From GCA-003244245 sp035997545 (GTDB lineage Bacteria; Actinomycetota; Actinomycetes; Mycobacteriales; Pseudonocardiaceae), in contig DASYIL010000199.1 of NCBI GenBank assembly GCA_035997545.1, forward strand, positions 1-12,981: a DNA stretch of 12,981 nt, given 5' to 3'. The notes under the pieces were generated by a model. It searched no databases and had not been told where the DNA came from. It saw only the letters and a list, made by a program, of their open reading frames with translations. This document shows, piece after piece, positions 1 to 5,602 of the stretch. The number at the start of each line of letters is the position of its first letter. Positions within the stretch are counted from its first letter, which is position 1. A program made the translations under genes and the position numbers.

Positions 1-1
1 C

Positions 2-631
2 TCGCAGATGGTCATCGAATTGACCAGCTTGGCAGGAGTCATGGCCCGCGAATACGCCCGCCGGGCAGGAGAATCCGAGACGGTCTCGCAGGCTCTGTTC
101 GAGATGGAACTGCCCCGGTCGGCGGGCGACGCCTTACCCGAGACCACGCCAGGTGCCCTGCTCGCCCTCGCTGACCGGCTCGACCTGCTGGTCGGCCTAT
201 TCGGTATCGGCGCCACCCCGACCGGCAGTTCCGATCCGTTCGGACTGCGCCGTGCCGCGCTGGGCGTGGTCAACATCCTGCGTTCCTTCCCCGTGCTGCG
301 GGATATCACCGCGCTACAACGCGTGCGCCGCATCGTCCCTACTGGCACCGTGTCCAGCTACCATCCGGACAAGCTCAGCGAGCCAACCGAGGTCGCCCTG
401 CACGACGCGCTACGCAAGGTCAGCGCAGTAGTGGAGGAGAATTCGACTCTCGGCGAGTTCGCCGACGCGGCTAACGCACTCACCAACCCGATCAACGCCT
501 TCTTCGACGGCGTACTCGTCATGGCTGACGACCCCGAGGTCCGTAATACGAGGCTCGGTCTCCTAGCCTCCATCTGCGAACTCGCAGGGACCGTGATCGA
601 CTGGCAGGCACTCGGCACCGCCGGGCGCTGA
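2..631 (+). CDS. glyS: Glycine--tRNA ligase beta region, C-terminal part (5' partial)
   Basis: The reading frame is open from the left edge, so the start lies outside the window; about 209 residues remain. It is the C-terminal part of the bacterial tetrameric-type glycyl-tRNA synthetase beta subunit, which contributes to tRNA binding while the alpha part makes glycyl-adenylate. Family hallmarks visible are ELTSLAGVMAREYA with a following GE, LADRLDLLVGLFGIG, the block PTGSSDPFGLRRAALGVVNI, and near the end FFDGVLVMADDPEVRNTRLGLL. The region corresponds to the late GlyS body and the helical anticodon-recognition (DALR-like) end. It ends in TGA at a normal distance after the VMADD block, so the 3' end looks intact. 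Most actinobacteria use the unrelated dimeric GlyRS; some carry this type, sometimes as one alpha-beta fusion. Whether this copy is fused or separate cannot be seen here. The next feature downstream is an IS remnant. Confidence 0.9.
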   Translation, partial: SQMVIELTSLAGVMAREYARRAGESETVSQALFEMELPRSAGDALPETTPGALLALADRLDLLVGLFGIGATPTGSSDPFGLRRAALGVVNILRSFPVLRDITALQRVRRIVPTGTVSSYHPDKLSEPTEVALHDALRKVSAVVEENSTLGEFADAANALTNPINAFFDGVLVMADDPEVRNTRLGLLASICELAGTVIDWQALGTAGR

Positions 632-633
632 CT

Positions 634-650
634 TGGCGCTGACTGCGCCA
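634..650 (+). terminator. Possible U-less terminator hairpin after glyS
   Basis: TGGCGC-tgact-GCGCCA forms a 6-bp perfect stem three bases after the glyS stop codon. There is no T tract, as is common for actinobacterial terminators. The left arm is part of a tandem duplication, GGCGCTGACT at 624-633 and again at 635-644, which spans the stop codon. Function is inferred from position only. Confidence 0.4.
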
Positions 651-676
651 GCCACTGCATGACGGCGCCTGCCCCA

Positions 677-1275
677 CCTAAAACGAAATTGAGTTTACGG
701 TACATTATGCTATGAGGCAGTCGAGCAGCGGCGCCGTTGGCGATATCTGATCGGCAGTGAGAAGTCCTGGAAGCCTTGGCACGTTCACAGGCTGCGGCCG
801 CACCGTGTGGTGCAACGAGCCCGGGTGTTGTTGTTGGGCCGCCGATGAGGTGTCGAATTCGGAGATCAGCGAGGTGGCCGGGGTATCCCGTCCGACTGTG
901 CTGGCCTGGCGTGGCCAGTTCGAGAAAGACGGACTGATCGGATTCGGTGAGGTGGCCAAAGGGCGAGGCCGTAAACCATCAGTCAGCGATGAGAAGGTCG
1001 CCGAGATCGTGGAGCTGACGCTGCACTCGAAACCGGAGGGCGAGACGCACTGGTCGTGCCGGTCGATGGCCAAACAGGCCGGGGTGAGCTCGGCATCGGT
1101 GCAGCGGATCTGGTCGGCGCGAGGGCTCAAGCCCCACCTGGCGAATACCTTCACACTCTCCAATGACCGCCACTTCGAGGAGAAACTCATCGACGTGGTG
1201 GGTCTGTACCTGGACCCGACCGACAAGGCCGTGGTGCTGCTGTGCATGGACGAGAAGATCCAGGCCCTGGACCAG
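677..1275 (+). mobile_element. IS630-family insertion sequence remnant, left part only
   Basis: This is the left part of an IS630-family element. Just before the transposase reading frame there is an unusually AT-rich stretch (about 680-713), out of keeping with the surrounding DNA. It contains an imperfect inverted repeat (AAAC...GTTT, 682-696) and a plausible promoter, TTGAGT at 689 and TATGAG at 711 with a 16-bp spacer. I take it as the left terminal region of the element, but the exact tip cannot be set without a relative to compare. The right half of the transposase and the right end are missing; recognisable coding similarity stops near 1272. No target TA duplication can be verified because the right junction is lost. 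Confidence 0.65.
707..1275 (+). pseudogene. IS630-family transposase, frameshifted and truncated
   Basis: Helix-turn-helix and early DDE part of an IS630/Tc1-type transposase, broken several times. The N-terminus reads in frame 2 from ATG 707, with TGA at 713 and 758 where Arg (CGA) fits the family, giving ISDRQ-stop-EVLEALARSQAA. At about 797 it moves by one extra G to frame 3 (PHRVVQRARVLLL), and in the GGG at 836-838 a second extra G moves it to frame 1 (AADEVSNSEISEVAGVSRPT). From there it is continuous: VAKGRGRKPS, THWSCRSMAKQAGVSSASVQ, IWSARGLKPHL, TFTLSNDRHFEEKLIDVVGL, then the first DDE strand VVLLCMDEKIQALD. Relatives read DEKSQIQALD, so two codons are missing here. Similarity stops after this point, so the other catalytic residues are absent. 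The longest uninterrupted frame runs from GTG 757 to 1611, but its ends are not transposase-like. The product cannot transpose. Confidence 0.88.
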
Positions 1276-1464
1276 TTGGCCACGCGGGCCGTCGCATCGT
1301 TCAGTAGGGGTCGTCAACCCCTTCCAGCGCTGGCCGTACGGTCTACCGCAACATCAGCCGCGAGGTTGGATGACCCGAAGGTGATCGTCGATTGTGGTGT
1401 CTATGCCGCAGCATGTCCACGAGAATGGCTGCTCAGCTGCGAACGGGTTCCGCTTGGAGATCGG
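1276..1464. other. Gap between IS remnant and membrane-protein gene, no gene recognised
   Basis: About 190 bp. The open frame that continues from the transposase does not resemble that family here. There is a 6-bp inverted repeat, AGGGGT-cgtca-ACCCCT, at 1306-1322, without a T tract. A short frame ending in VYRNISREVG and TGA near 1370 could be the tail of another lost gene; I do not recognise it. Confidence 0.5.
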
Positions 1465-1719
1465 TCAGCTCCGTGGCGGGCGGATCGAGCCGATCACCAG
1501 CAACACGCCGACGACCAGGGCCACCGCCGCCAGCACCCACCGGCCGTCCACCTTGGGCAGCCACACGATGCCGTCGAGCAGTGTGGTGCCCGCGAGACCC
1601 AGCGCGCCTAGCCCGACGGCCAGGGTGAGCAGGTCGGGCCCGCGTCGTGGGGTCACGGCGCCCGGCTCGTTGGCGCGGTCCGGTCCTGGGCCAGCCATCG
1701 TGGGATCCGTTCCGCTCAT
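1465..1719 (-). CDS. Small two-helix membrane protein, coupled to the PspC/LiaF-like gene
   Basis: An 84-residue protein of unknown function. A polar N-terminus of about 28 residues, rich in Pro, Gly and Asp, is followed by a hydrophobic segment at about 30-50 (LLTLAVGLGALGLAGTTLL) and a second at about 62-78 (VLAAVALVVGVLLVIGSI), with a basic tail RPPRS. This predicts a small integral membrane protein with both termini in the cytoplasm. The ATG overlaps the stop codon of the PspC/LiaF-like gene in an ATGA, which implies translational coupling and the same envelope-stress transcript. No catalytic motif is present. A role as partner or modulator of the upstream membrane protein is inference from the coupling. 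Downstream lies the IS remnant, so nothing else follows in the operon. Confidence 0.75.
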   Translation of the reverse strand: MSGTDPTMAGPGPDRANEPGAVTPRRGPDLLTLAVGLGALGLAGTTLLDGIVWLPKVDGRWVLAAVALVVGVLLVIGSIRPPRS

Positions 1720-2951
1720 GATTCGCGCTCCACATTGATGTTGCCAACACCGGCGTGCACGTCCAGTACCAGCTGGCCACCGCCGGGGCCGTCGGGTCCG
1801 TTGTCGGTTGGGTTCACCCGGGCCGGGATGCCCGAGTCGGACATGCCGAGGCAGTCGACGTCCCCGACCTGCGCCCGGCAGGTCACCTGCGCGTCGACGT
1901 TCGGTGGCAGGATGACATCGATCTTCCCCATCCCCACCGCGACGCTGGTGGTCACAATCTCCCCTGGCGCCAGCTGCAGTCTGGAGAGGTCCAGGTAGCC
2001 ATTGCCCATGATGAGCTCATAACGCGGCTGCACCTGGGTGGCCGTGACCGGGTTCCAAAGGCCCTCTCCGACCTCGAAGCCAGACACTGGGGCAGCCTGC
2101 AACACCGAGATGGCCAGGGCCAGCGGGACGGCGAACACGATCAAGCCCCGACCGCCCCGCACCAGCGAACCGACCACCAGACCGAACCCGATCACGCCCA
2201 GCATCAGTGCGGCGACGTGGGCGGCCGCCAGCGCAGGCCAGAACGCGAACGCGATGCCGCTGGTCAGTAGCGCGAGCCCGAGGGTGATCGGAGTGACTTT
2301 GGATCGGGTACCCCGTGCTGGCGAGGGTTGCGGTGGCGGCGCCGGTGAGGGTTCCGGCAGGTCCCAGGCGAATGGTGCCGCACCGAGCGGGTCCCACGCC
2401 GGGGGAGCAGACCGGTCGGCTCCGATGTTCGTACCCGGCGCTTTCGTACCCAGCAGCGGGCTCGTACCCGGCGGCCCGGGTTCCCCTTCAACCCCGGCAG
2501 ATGCCCGTTCGGACACGGACGAGCCCGGAACCTCACCCAGCCCGGCTCGGGAGCGGTGCAGCAGGACCAACGCCCCCGCCGCGACGGCGAGCCCGAGCAC
2601 GCCCGACGCCGGCCCGCCGAACACCCACCCCGACACTGGGATCAGCAGCAGGATGAGCACCAACGTGAGCACCGGCGACATCGAGCTGCGCCCCCGTCCG
2701 AGCAGGCTCTCCGCGGCGGAGGCCTGGTCTCCCTCGGCGGGCAGCAGCAACCAGCCAAGCAGGTACAGCAGCACCCCCATCCCGCTGAACAGGGTGGCCA
2801 CGACGAAGGCCACCCGAACCAGTACCAGGTCGATGGCATACCGGCGCCCGATCGCCGCCGCAACTCCGCCGATCTTGCGGTCGTCGCTTCGGCGGCGCGG
2901 CCTGGTGGCCCAGAAGTCCTGCATCGGGTGCTGCACATTGATCTCACTCAC
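1716..2951 (-). CDS. PspC-domain membrane protein with LiaF-like C-terminal domain
   Basis: A 411-residue polytopic membrane protein, probably the sensor or inhibitor of the adjacent two-component system. Counting from GTG 2951, an N-terminal PspC domain at about 20-75 carries the DDRKIGGVAAAIGRRYAID signature and a hydrophobic VRVAFVVATLFSGMGVLLYL segment. Two further helices follow (about 91-132), then a Pro/Ser/Gly-rich cytoplasmic linker (about 140-215), three helices (about 220-288), and an extracytoplasmic C-terminus. The latter contains GNGYLDLSRLQL, VAVGMGKIDVILP and a second repeat HAGVGNINVE, typical of the LiaF/toast-rack beta domain; it has two cysteines nine residues apart. A TTG at 2981 would add ten residues, but GTG 2951 begins the family-like sequence VSEINVQHPMQDFW. 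It is transcribed divergently from the kinase gene, with which it shares a promoter region containing repeats. The LiaF-like role is inferred from domain and context. Confidence 0.88.
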   Translation of the reverse strand: MSEINVQHPMQDFWATRPRRRSDDRKIGGVAAAIGRRYAIDLVLVRVAFVVATLFSGMGVLLYLLGWLLLPAEGDQASAAESLLGRGRSSMSPVLTLVLILLLIPVSGWVFGGPASGVLGLAVAAGALVLLHRSRAGLGEVPGSSVSERASAGVEGEPGPPGTSPLLGTKAPGTNIGADRSAPPAWDPLGAAPFAWDLPEPSPAPPPQPSPARGTRSKVTPITLGLALLTSGIAFAFWPALAAAHVAALMLGVIGFGLVVGSLVRGGRGLIVFAVPLALAISVLQAAPVSGFEVGEGLWNPVTATQVQPRYELIMGNGYLDLSRLQLAPGEIVTTSVAVGMGKIDVILPPNVDAQVTCRAQVGDVDCLGMSDSGIPARVNPTDNGPDGPGGGQLVLDVHAGVGNINVERES

Positions 2952-2983
2952 GCCGTTGAGCCTGGCCCGCGGGGACGGCAAGC

Positions 2984-3042
2984 ACTATCGGGGGTCACCC
3001 TGATCCGTCCCCGGGTTGGGGGATACCGGGGTCGACCCTGAT
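2984..3042. promoter_or_regulatory. Divergent promoter/operator region with two GGGTC-GACCC repeats
   Basis: Two near-identical motifs occur in the same direction: GGGGTCACCCTGAT at 2991-3004 and GGGGTCGACCCTGAT at 3028-3042. The second contains the perfect 10-bp palindrome GGGTCGACCC (3029-3038); the first is the 9-bp version GGGTcACCC. Motif starts are 37 bp apart, about three and a half helical turns. On the minus strand a -10-like GATAGT (2989-2984) follows the first copy, placing a start site shortly before GTG 2951. The arrangement fits binding of a dimeric LuxR-type regulator and autoregulation of both divergent units. This is inference from repeat symmetry and position; no homologous site is known to me with certainty. 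Confidence 0.6.
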
Positions 3043-3062
3043 ACCCCTGGCCCGCCGGACGT

Positions 3063-4409
3063 GTGACGATGGCGAGCGTGAGCACATCGGCGGAGCAGGA
3101 GGCCGGGATTCCCCCGGTCGGCCAGCCGGTGCGCGGGAAGCCTCCGGCACCGGATCGGGCTCCGGAGGCTACGGCGTTGTCACCGCTGCGGCGGCATCGG
3201 TCCGGCCGGGTCATCGCAGGCGTGTCCAGCGGGATCGCCGAGCACCTCGGTGTGCCGGTGCTGTGGGTGCGGGTGATCTTCGCGGTGCTCGCCGGCCTCG
3301 GCGGGGCCGGGTTGGTGGGCTACGCACTGCTGTGGGCGTTCGTGCCGGCAACCGACGGCGGTGCCGCACGACCGAGTACCCAGCGCGATCAGCAGCAGGG
3401 GGTCGGTCTGGTTGCGCTCGGCGCTGGCCTGGCGCTGGCCGGCGCCGCGCTGGGCACCGCGTGGGGCGGCTGGGTGACCGGACCGCTGGGGGTTGCCCTG
3501 GTCGGGGCGGGTGTGGTGTGGCGGGAGGCCGACGCGAGCCAACGGACCCGCTGGCGCAGCGGCGCGGGCGTGGTGTCGGGCCTGCTTTTCGGGGGCGGCC
3601 GGATGGCGCTGCTCCGGGTGTTGGCCGGGATCGCGCTCGTGACCAGCGGGATCGCGGTGTTCCTGTTCAACCAGGGCAACCTTGGCCAGCTGCGGTTCGC
3701 GCTGCTCGCCGCCGCCGCCACCCTGGTCGGGGTGGCCGTGCTCACGGTGCCCTGGTGGTTGCGCCTGATGCGCGCCTTGCGCGAGGAACGCCGCGCCCGG
3801 ATCCGCACCGAGGAGCGCGCTGAGATCGCCGCGCACCTGCACGACTCGGTGCTACAGACCTTGGCACTGATCCAGCAGCAGTCCGATTCGGCCCGGGAGG
3901 TTCGCCGGCTGGCCCGGGGCCAGGAGCGGGAGCTTCGGTCGTGGCTGTACGGCCCGCGAGGCTACGGGCGGGCGCGGCAGGATGGTGCTGAGGGTGACAC
4001 TGCGGTGGCGGCGTTCGCGGCGGCGCTGCACGCTGCTGCCGGCGAGGTTGAGGACACCTATGCGGTGAGCGTGCAGATCGTCGTGGTGGGTGACTGCGTG
4101 CTGGAGGAACCGCTGACCGCGCTGGTGCAGGCCAGCCGGGAGGCGATGGTCAATGCAGCCAAGCACGCCGGGGTCGCCGAAGTGAGCGTGTATGCCGAGG
4201 TGGAGCCAGGGCAGGTACATGTCTTCATTCGGGATCGGGGCGCCGGATTCGACCCGGCGGCCGTTGCCGGCGACCGGCACGGCCTGGCCAACTCGATCCG
4301 CGGCAGGATGGAACGGCACGGCGGAACGGTGACCCTGCGCACCGCCCCCGGTGAGGGCACCGAGATCCAGCTGGCCATCGCGCGCCGCACAGGCGGGGAG
4401 GAAACATGA
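3063..4409 (+). CDS. PspC-domain sensor histidine kinase (HisKA_3/NarL class)
   Basis: A 448-residue membrane histidine kinase that would phosphorylate the regulator encoded next to it. The N-terminal PspC domain (about 43-96) has the RHRSGRVIAGVSSGIAEHLG signature and a helix VLWVRVIFAVLAGLGGAGLV. More hydrophobic segments follow at about 113-152, 185-202 and 210-232, then a basic region leads to the dimerisation helix ERAEIAAHLHDSVLQTLALI, with His260 as phosphoacceptor. The ATPase domain shows the N box EAMVNAAKHAG (Asn364), G1 DRGAGFDP and G2 HGLANSIRGRMERHGG. The PspC domain sits where other kinases of this class have a sensor, so it is the likely input or contact site for the divergent PspC/LiaF-like protein. 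GTG 3063 and ATG 3069 are equally plausible starts; neither has a clear ribosome binding site. The stop overlaps the regulator start (ATGA), so the pair is coupled. Confidence 0.93.
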   Translation: MTMASVSTSAEQEAGIPPVGQPVRGKPPAPDRAPEATALSPLRRHRSGRVIAGVSSGIAEHLGVPVLWVRVIFAVLAGLGGAGLVGYALLWAFVPATDGGAARPSTQRDQQQGVGLVALGAGLALAGAALGTAWGGWVTGPLGVALVGAGVVWREADASQRTRWRSGAGVVSGLLFGGGRMALLRVLAGIALVTSGIAVFLFNQGNLGQLRFALLAAAATLVGVAVLTVPWWLRLMRALREERRARIRTEERAEIAAHLHDSVLQTLALIQQQSDSAREVRRLARGQERELRSWLYGPRGYGRARQDGAEGDTAVAAFAAALHAAAGEVEDTYAVSVQIVVVGDCVLEEPLTALVQASREAMVNAAKHAGVAEVSVYAEVEPGQVHVFIRDRGAGFDPAAVAGDRHGLANSIRGRMERHGGTVTLRTAPGEGTEIQLAIARRTGGEET

Positions 4410-5074
4410 CCATAGGGGTCTTCCTGGTGGACGACCATGCCCTGTTTCGCACCGGAGTGAAGGCCGAGCTGGCGAGGGCTGGCTCTGCGGAACCGGGGGT
4501 GCCGCCGGTCGTCGTGGTCGGCGAGGGCGGATCCGTGGAGGAGGCCGTCACCGGCATCGCGCACCTGCGCCCCGGCGTCGTGCTCCTCGACGTGCATATG
4601 CCCGACGGCGGTGGTGCGGAGGTGCTGCGGCGGGTCCGCCCCGAGCAGCCCGACGTGGTGTTCCTCGCGCTATCGGTGTCGGATGCGGCCGAAGACGTGA
4701 TAGCGGTGATCCGGGGTGGAGCGCGAGGTTACGTGACCAAGACGATCTCCGGCCGGGAGCTGGTGGACGCGGTGCGTAGGGTGCACGCTGGCGACCCGGT
4801 GTTCTCCCCGCGGCTGGCCGGTTTCGTGCTTGACGCTTTCGCCCACCGGCCGGGGGCGGCGCCGGTCGGCGACCCGGAGTTGGATCTACTCACCCCTCGA
4901 GAGCGCGACGTGCTGCGGCTGCTGGCTCGCGGGTACGCCTACAAGGAGATCGCCGCCGAGCTGTTCATCTCGATCAAGACGGTGGAGACCCACGTGTCGT
5001 CGGTGTTGCGCAAGACCCAGCTGTCCAACCGTTACGAGCTGTCCCGCTGGGCTTCTGACCGCCGCCTGGTGTAG
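4406..5074 (+). CDS. LuxR/NarL-family response regulator
   Basis: A 222-residue response regulator, partner of the overlapping kinase gene. The receiver domain (1 to about 125) has the acidic pair Asp9-Asp10, phosphoacceptor Asp62 in VVLLDVHMPDGGG, a Ser in LALSVSD as the switch residue and Lys112 in YVTKTIS. The C-terminal LuxR helix-turn-helix (about 160-218) has LTPRERDVLRLLARGYAYKE, then IAAELFISIKTVETHVSSVL. It probably acts as a phosphorylation-dependent DNA-binding dimer, with the repeats between the divergent PspC genes as the obvious candidate target. By analogy to LiaR/VraR its output would be envelope-stress genes; that is inference from the PspC partners. The gene ends in TAG inside a hairpin that probably terminates the transcript. 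Confidence 0.93.
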   Translation: MTIGVFLVDDHALFRTGVKAELARAGSAEPGVPPVVVVGEGGSVEEAVTGIAHLRPGVVLLDVHMPDGGGAEVLRRVRPEQPDVVFLALSVSDAAEDVIAVIRGGARGYVTKTISGRELVDAVRRVHAGDPVFSPRLAGFVLDAFAHRPGAAPVGDPELDLLTPRERDVLRLLARGYAYKEIAAELFISIKTVETHVSSVLRKTQLSNRYELSRWASDRRLV

Positions 5075-5086
5075 TCACCAGGGCGG
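5062..5086. terminator. Convergent terminator hairpin
   Basis: CCTGGTG (5065-5071), loop TAGT, CACCAGG (5076-5082) form a perfect 7-bp stem, extended by CCG/CGG (5062-5064 with 5084-5086) past one bulged G. It contains the TAG stop of the response regulator and ends one base before the stop codon of the convergent recombinase gene, so it can serve both strands. No T tract is present. Confidence 0.65.
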
Positions 5087-5401
5087 TTACCAGAAGTGGT
5101 TAGCGTCGTCGCGGCAGATGGCGATGCGACGCTGATGTTCGGCGATGATCTCGCGGAGCTGATCGAGGCTCTCGGAGAGCCGGGACACGTCTCGGATCAG
5201 CATCAAGTCTGCATGACCGGCAGCGACACTGGCGAGGATCTCCCGACATCGCTTCGACGCACGGCTGCCGAGTGCCACCTCCGCCACCGTGTCAACAGGG
5301 ATCACTCCGGCACGGTCGCACCAGTCCTCCAGCTCACGAACCTGCCGGTCGAGCTGCTCACGTCGACTGGACCGAGCGTAGAGGATCGCGGTACGCGGCA
5401 T
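5087..5401 (-). CDS. Short serine-recombinase (resolvase) domain protein, probably inactive
   Basis: A 104-residue protein that is only the N-terminal part of a serine-recombinase catalytic domain. The nucleophile block YARSSRREQLDRQVREL is clear (Ser12 aligns with the catalytic Ser of resolvases), as is the later VSRLSESLDQLREIIAEH. Normal enzymes have DRLSRS-type sequence here; this protein has SRLSES, so the first Arg is kept (Arg74) but the second, Arg71 of gamma-delta resolvase, is Glu77. The long E helix and the DNA-binding domain are absent, as the protein stops about 30-40 residues before the domain normally ends. ATG 5401 has no good ribosome binding site. It follows the two-CxxC gene by 21 bp on the same strand. 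It is either a fragment of a lost integrase or a small protein family in its own right; the uninterrupted frame slightly favours the latter. Confidence 0.75.
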   Translation of the reverse strand: MPRTAILYARSSRREQLDRQVRELEDWCDRAGVIPVDTVAEVALGSRASKRCREILASVAAGHADLMLIRDVSRLSESLDQLREIIAEHQRRIAICRDDANHFW

Positions 5402-5422
5402 GCGGGTCAGACTAGCGAGAAG

Positions 5423-5596
5423 CTAGGTCGGCGGTCCGAAAATCTGTCCAGAGGTGTCACAGGTTGAGCAATCCTCCGTCGTCTGGATTTCCTGCACCTG
5501 AGGATGGTCATTCAGCTTCGCGCGCTTCCAGGTGGTGATGACTCTGGCGCCATGGCATGTCGGGCACGTGTAGATTCGCCGCTGTTCTTTACCCAT
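5423..5596 (-). CDS. 57-residue protein with two CxxC motifs (putative zinc ribbon)
   Basis: A small open frame below usual length cut-offs: ATG 5596 to TAG 5423, 57 residues. Near the N-terminus it has IYTCPTCHGARV (Cys11, Cys14) and near the C-terminus EDCSTCDTSG (Cys43, Cys46), with 28 residues between the pairs. This is the layout of a four-cysteine zinc ribbon or of a reduced DnaJ-like zinc finger (CxxCHG and CxxCxxSG). The middle is basic then polar (TTWKRAKLNDHPQ). It starts six bases after the kinase stop codon and ends 21 bases before the recombinase start, so it fits tightly into a three-gene string. The regular spacing, absence of stops and paired cysteines support a real gene; the ribosome binding site is poor. 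Function unknown: nucleic-acid or protein binding are the usual roles of such modules. Confidence 0.7.
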   Translation of the reverse strand: MGKEQRRIYTCPTCHGARVITTWKRAKLNDHPQVQEIQTTEDCSTCDTSGQIFGPPT

Positions 5597-5602
5597 GCCA
5601 GT

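Noticed and set aside
757..1611. Single 284-codon gene from GTG 757
   Set aside because: Only the middle, about 838-1275, is transposase-like. The first 27 codons are out of frame with the family sequence and the part after 1275 has no resemblance, so it is a fortuitous open frame over a pseudogene.
2038..3003. 321-codon plus-strand frame over the PspC/LiaF-like gene
   Set aside because: It is antisense to a gene with clear domains, is Pro/Ser/Arg-rich without any motif and reflects GC-rich third positions.
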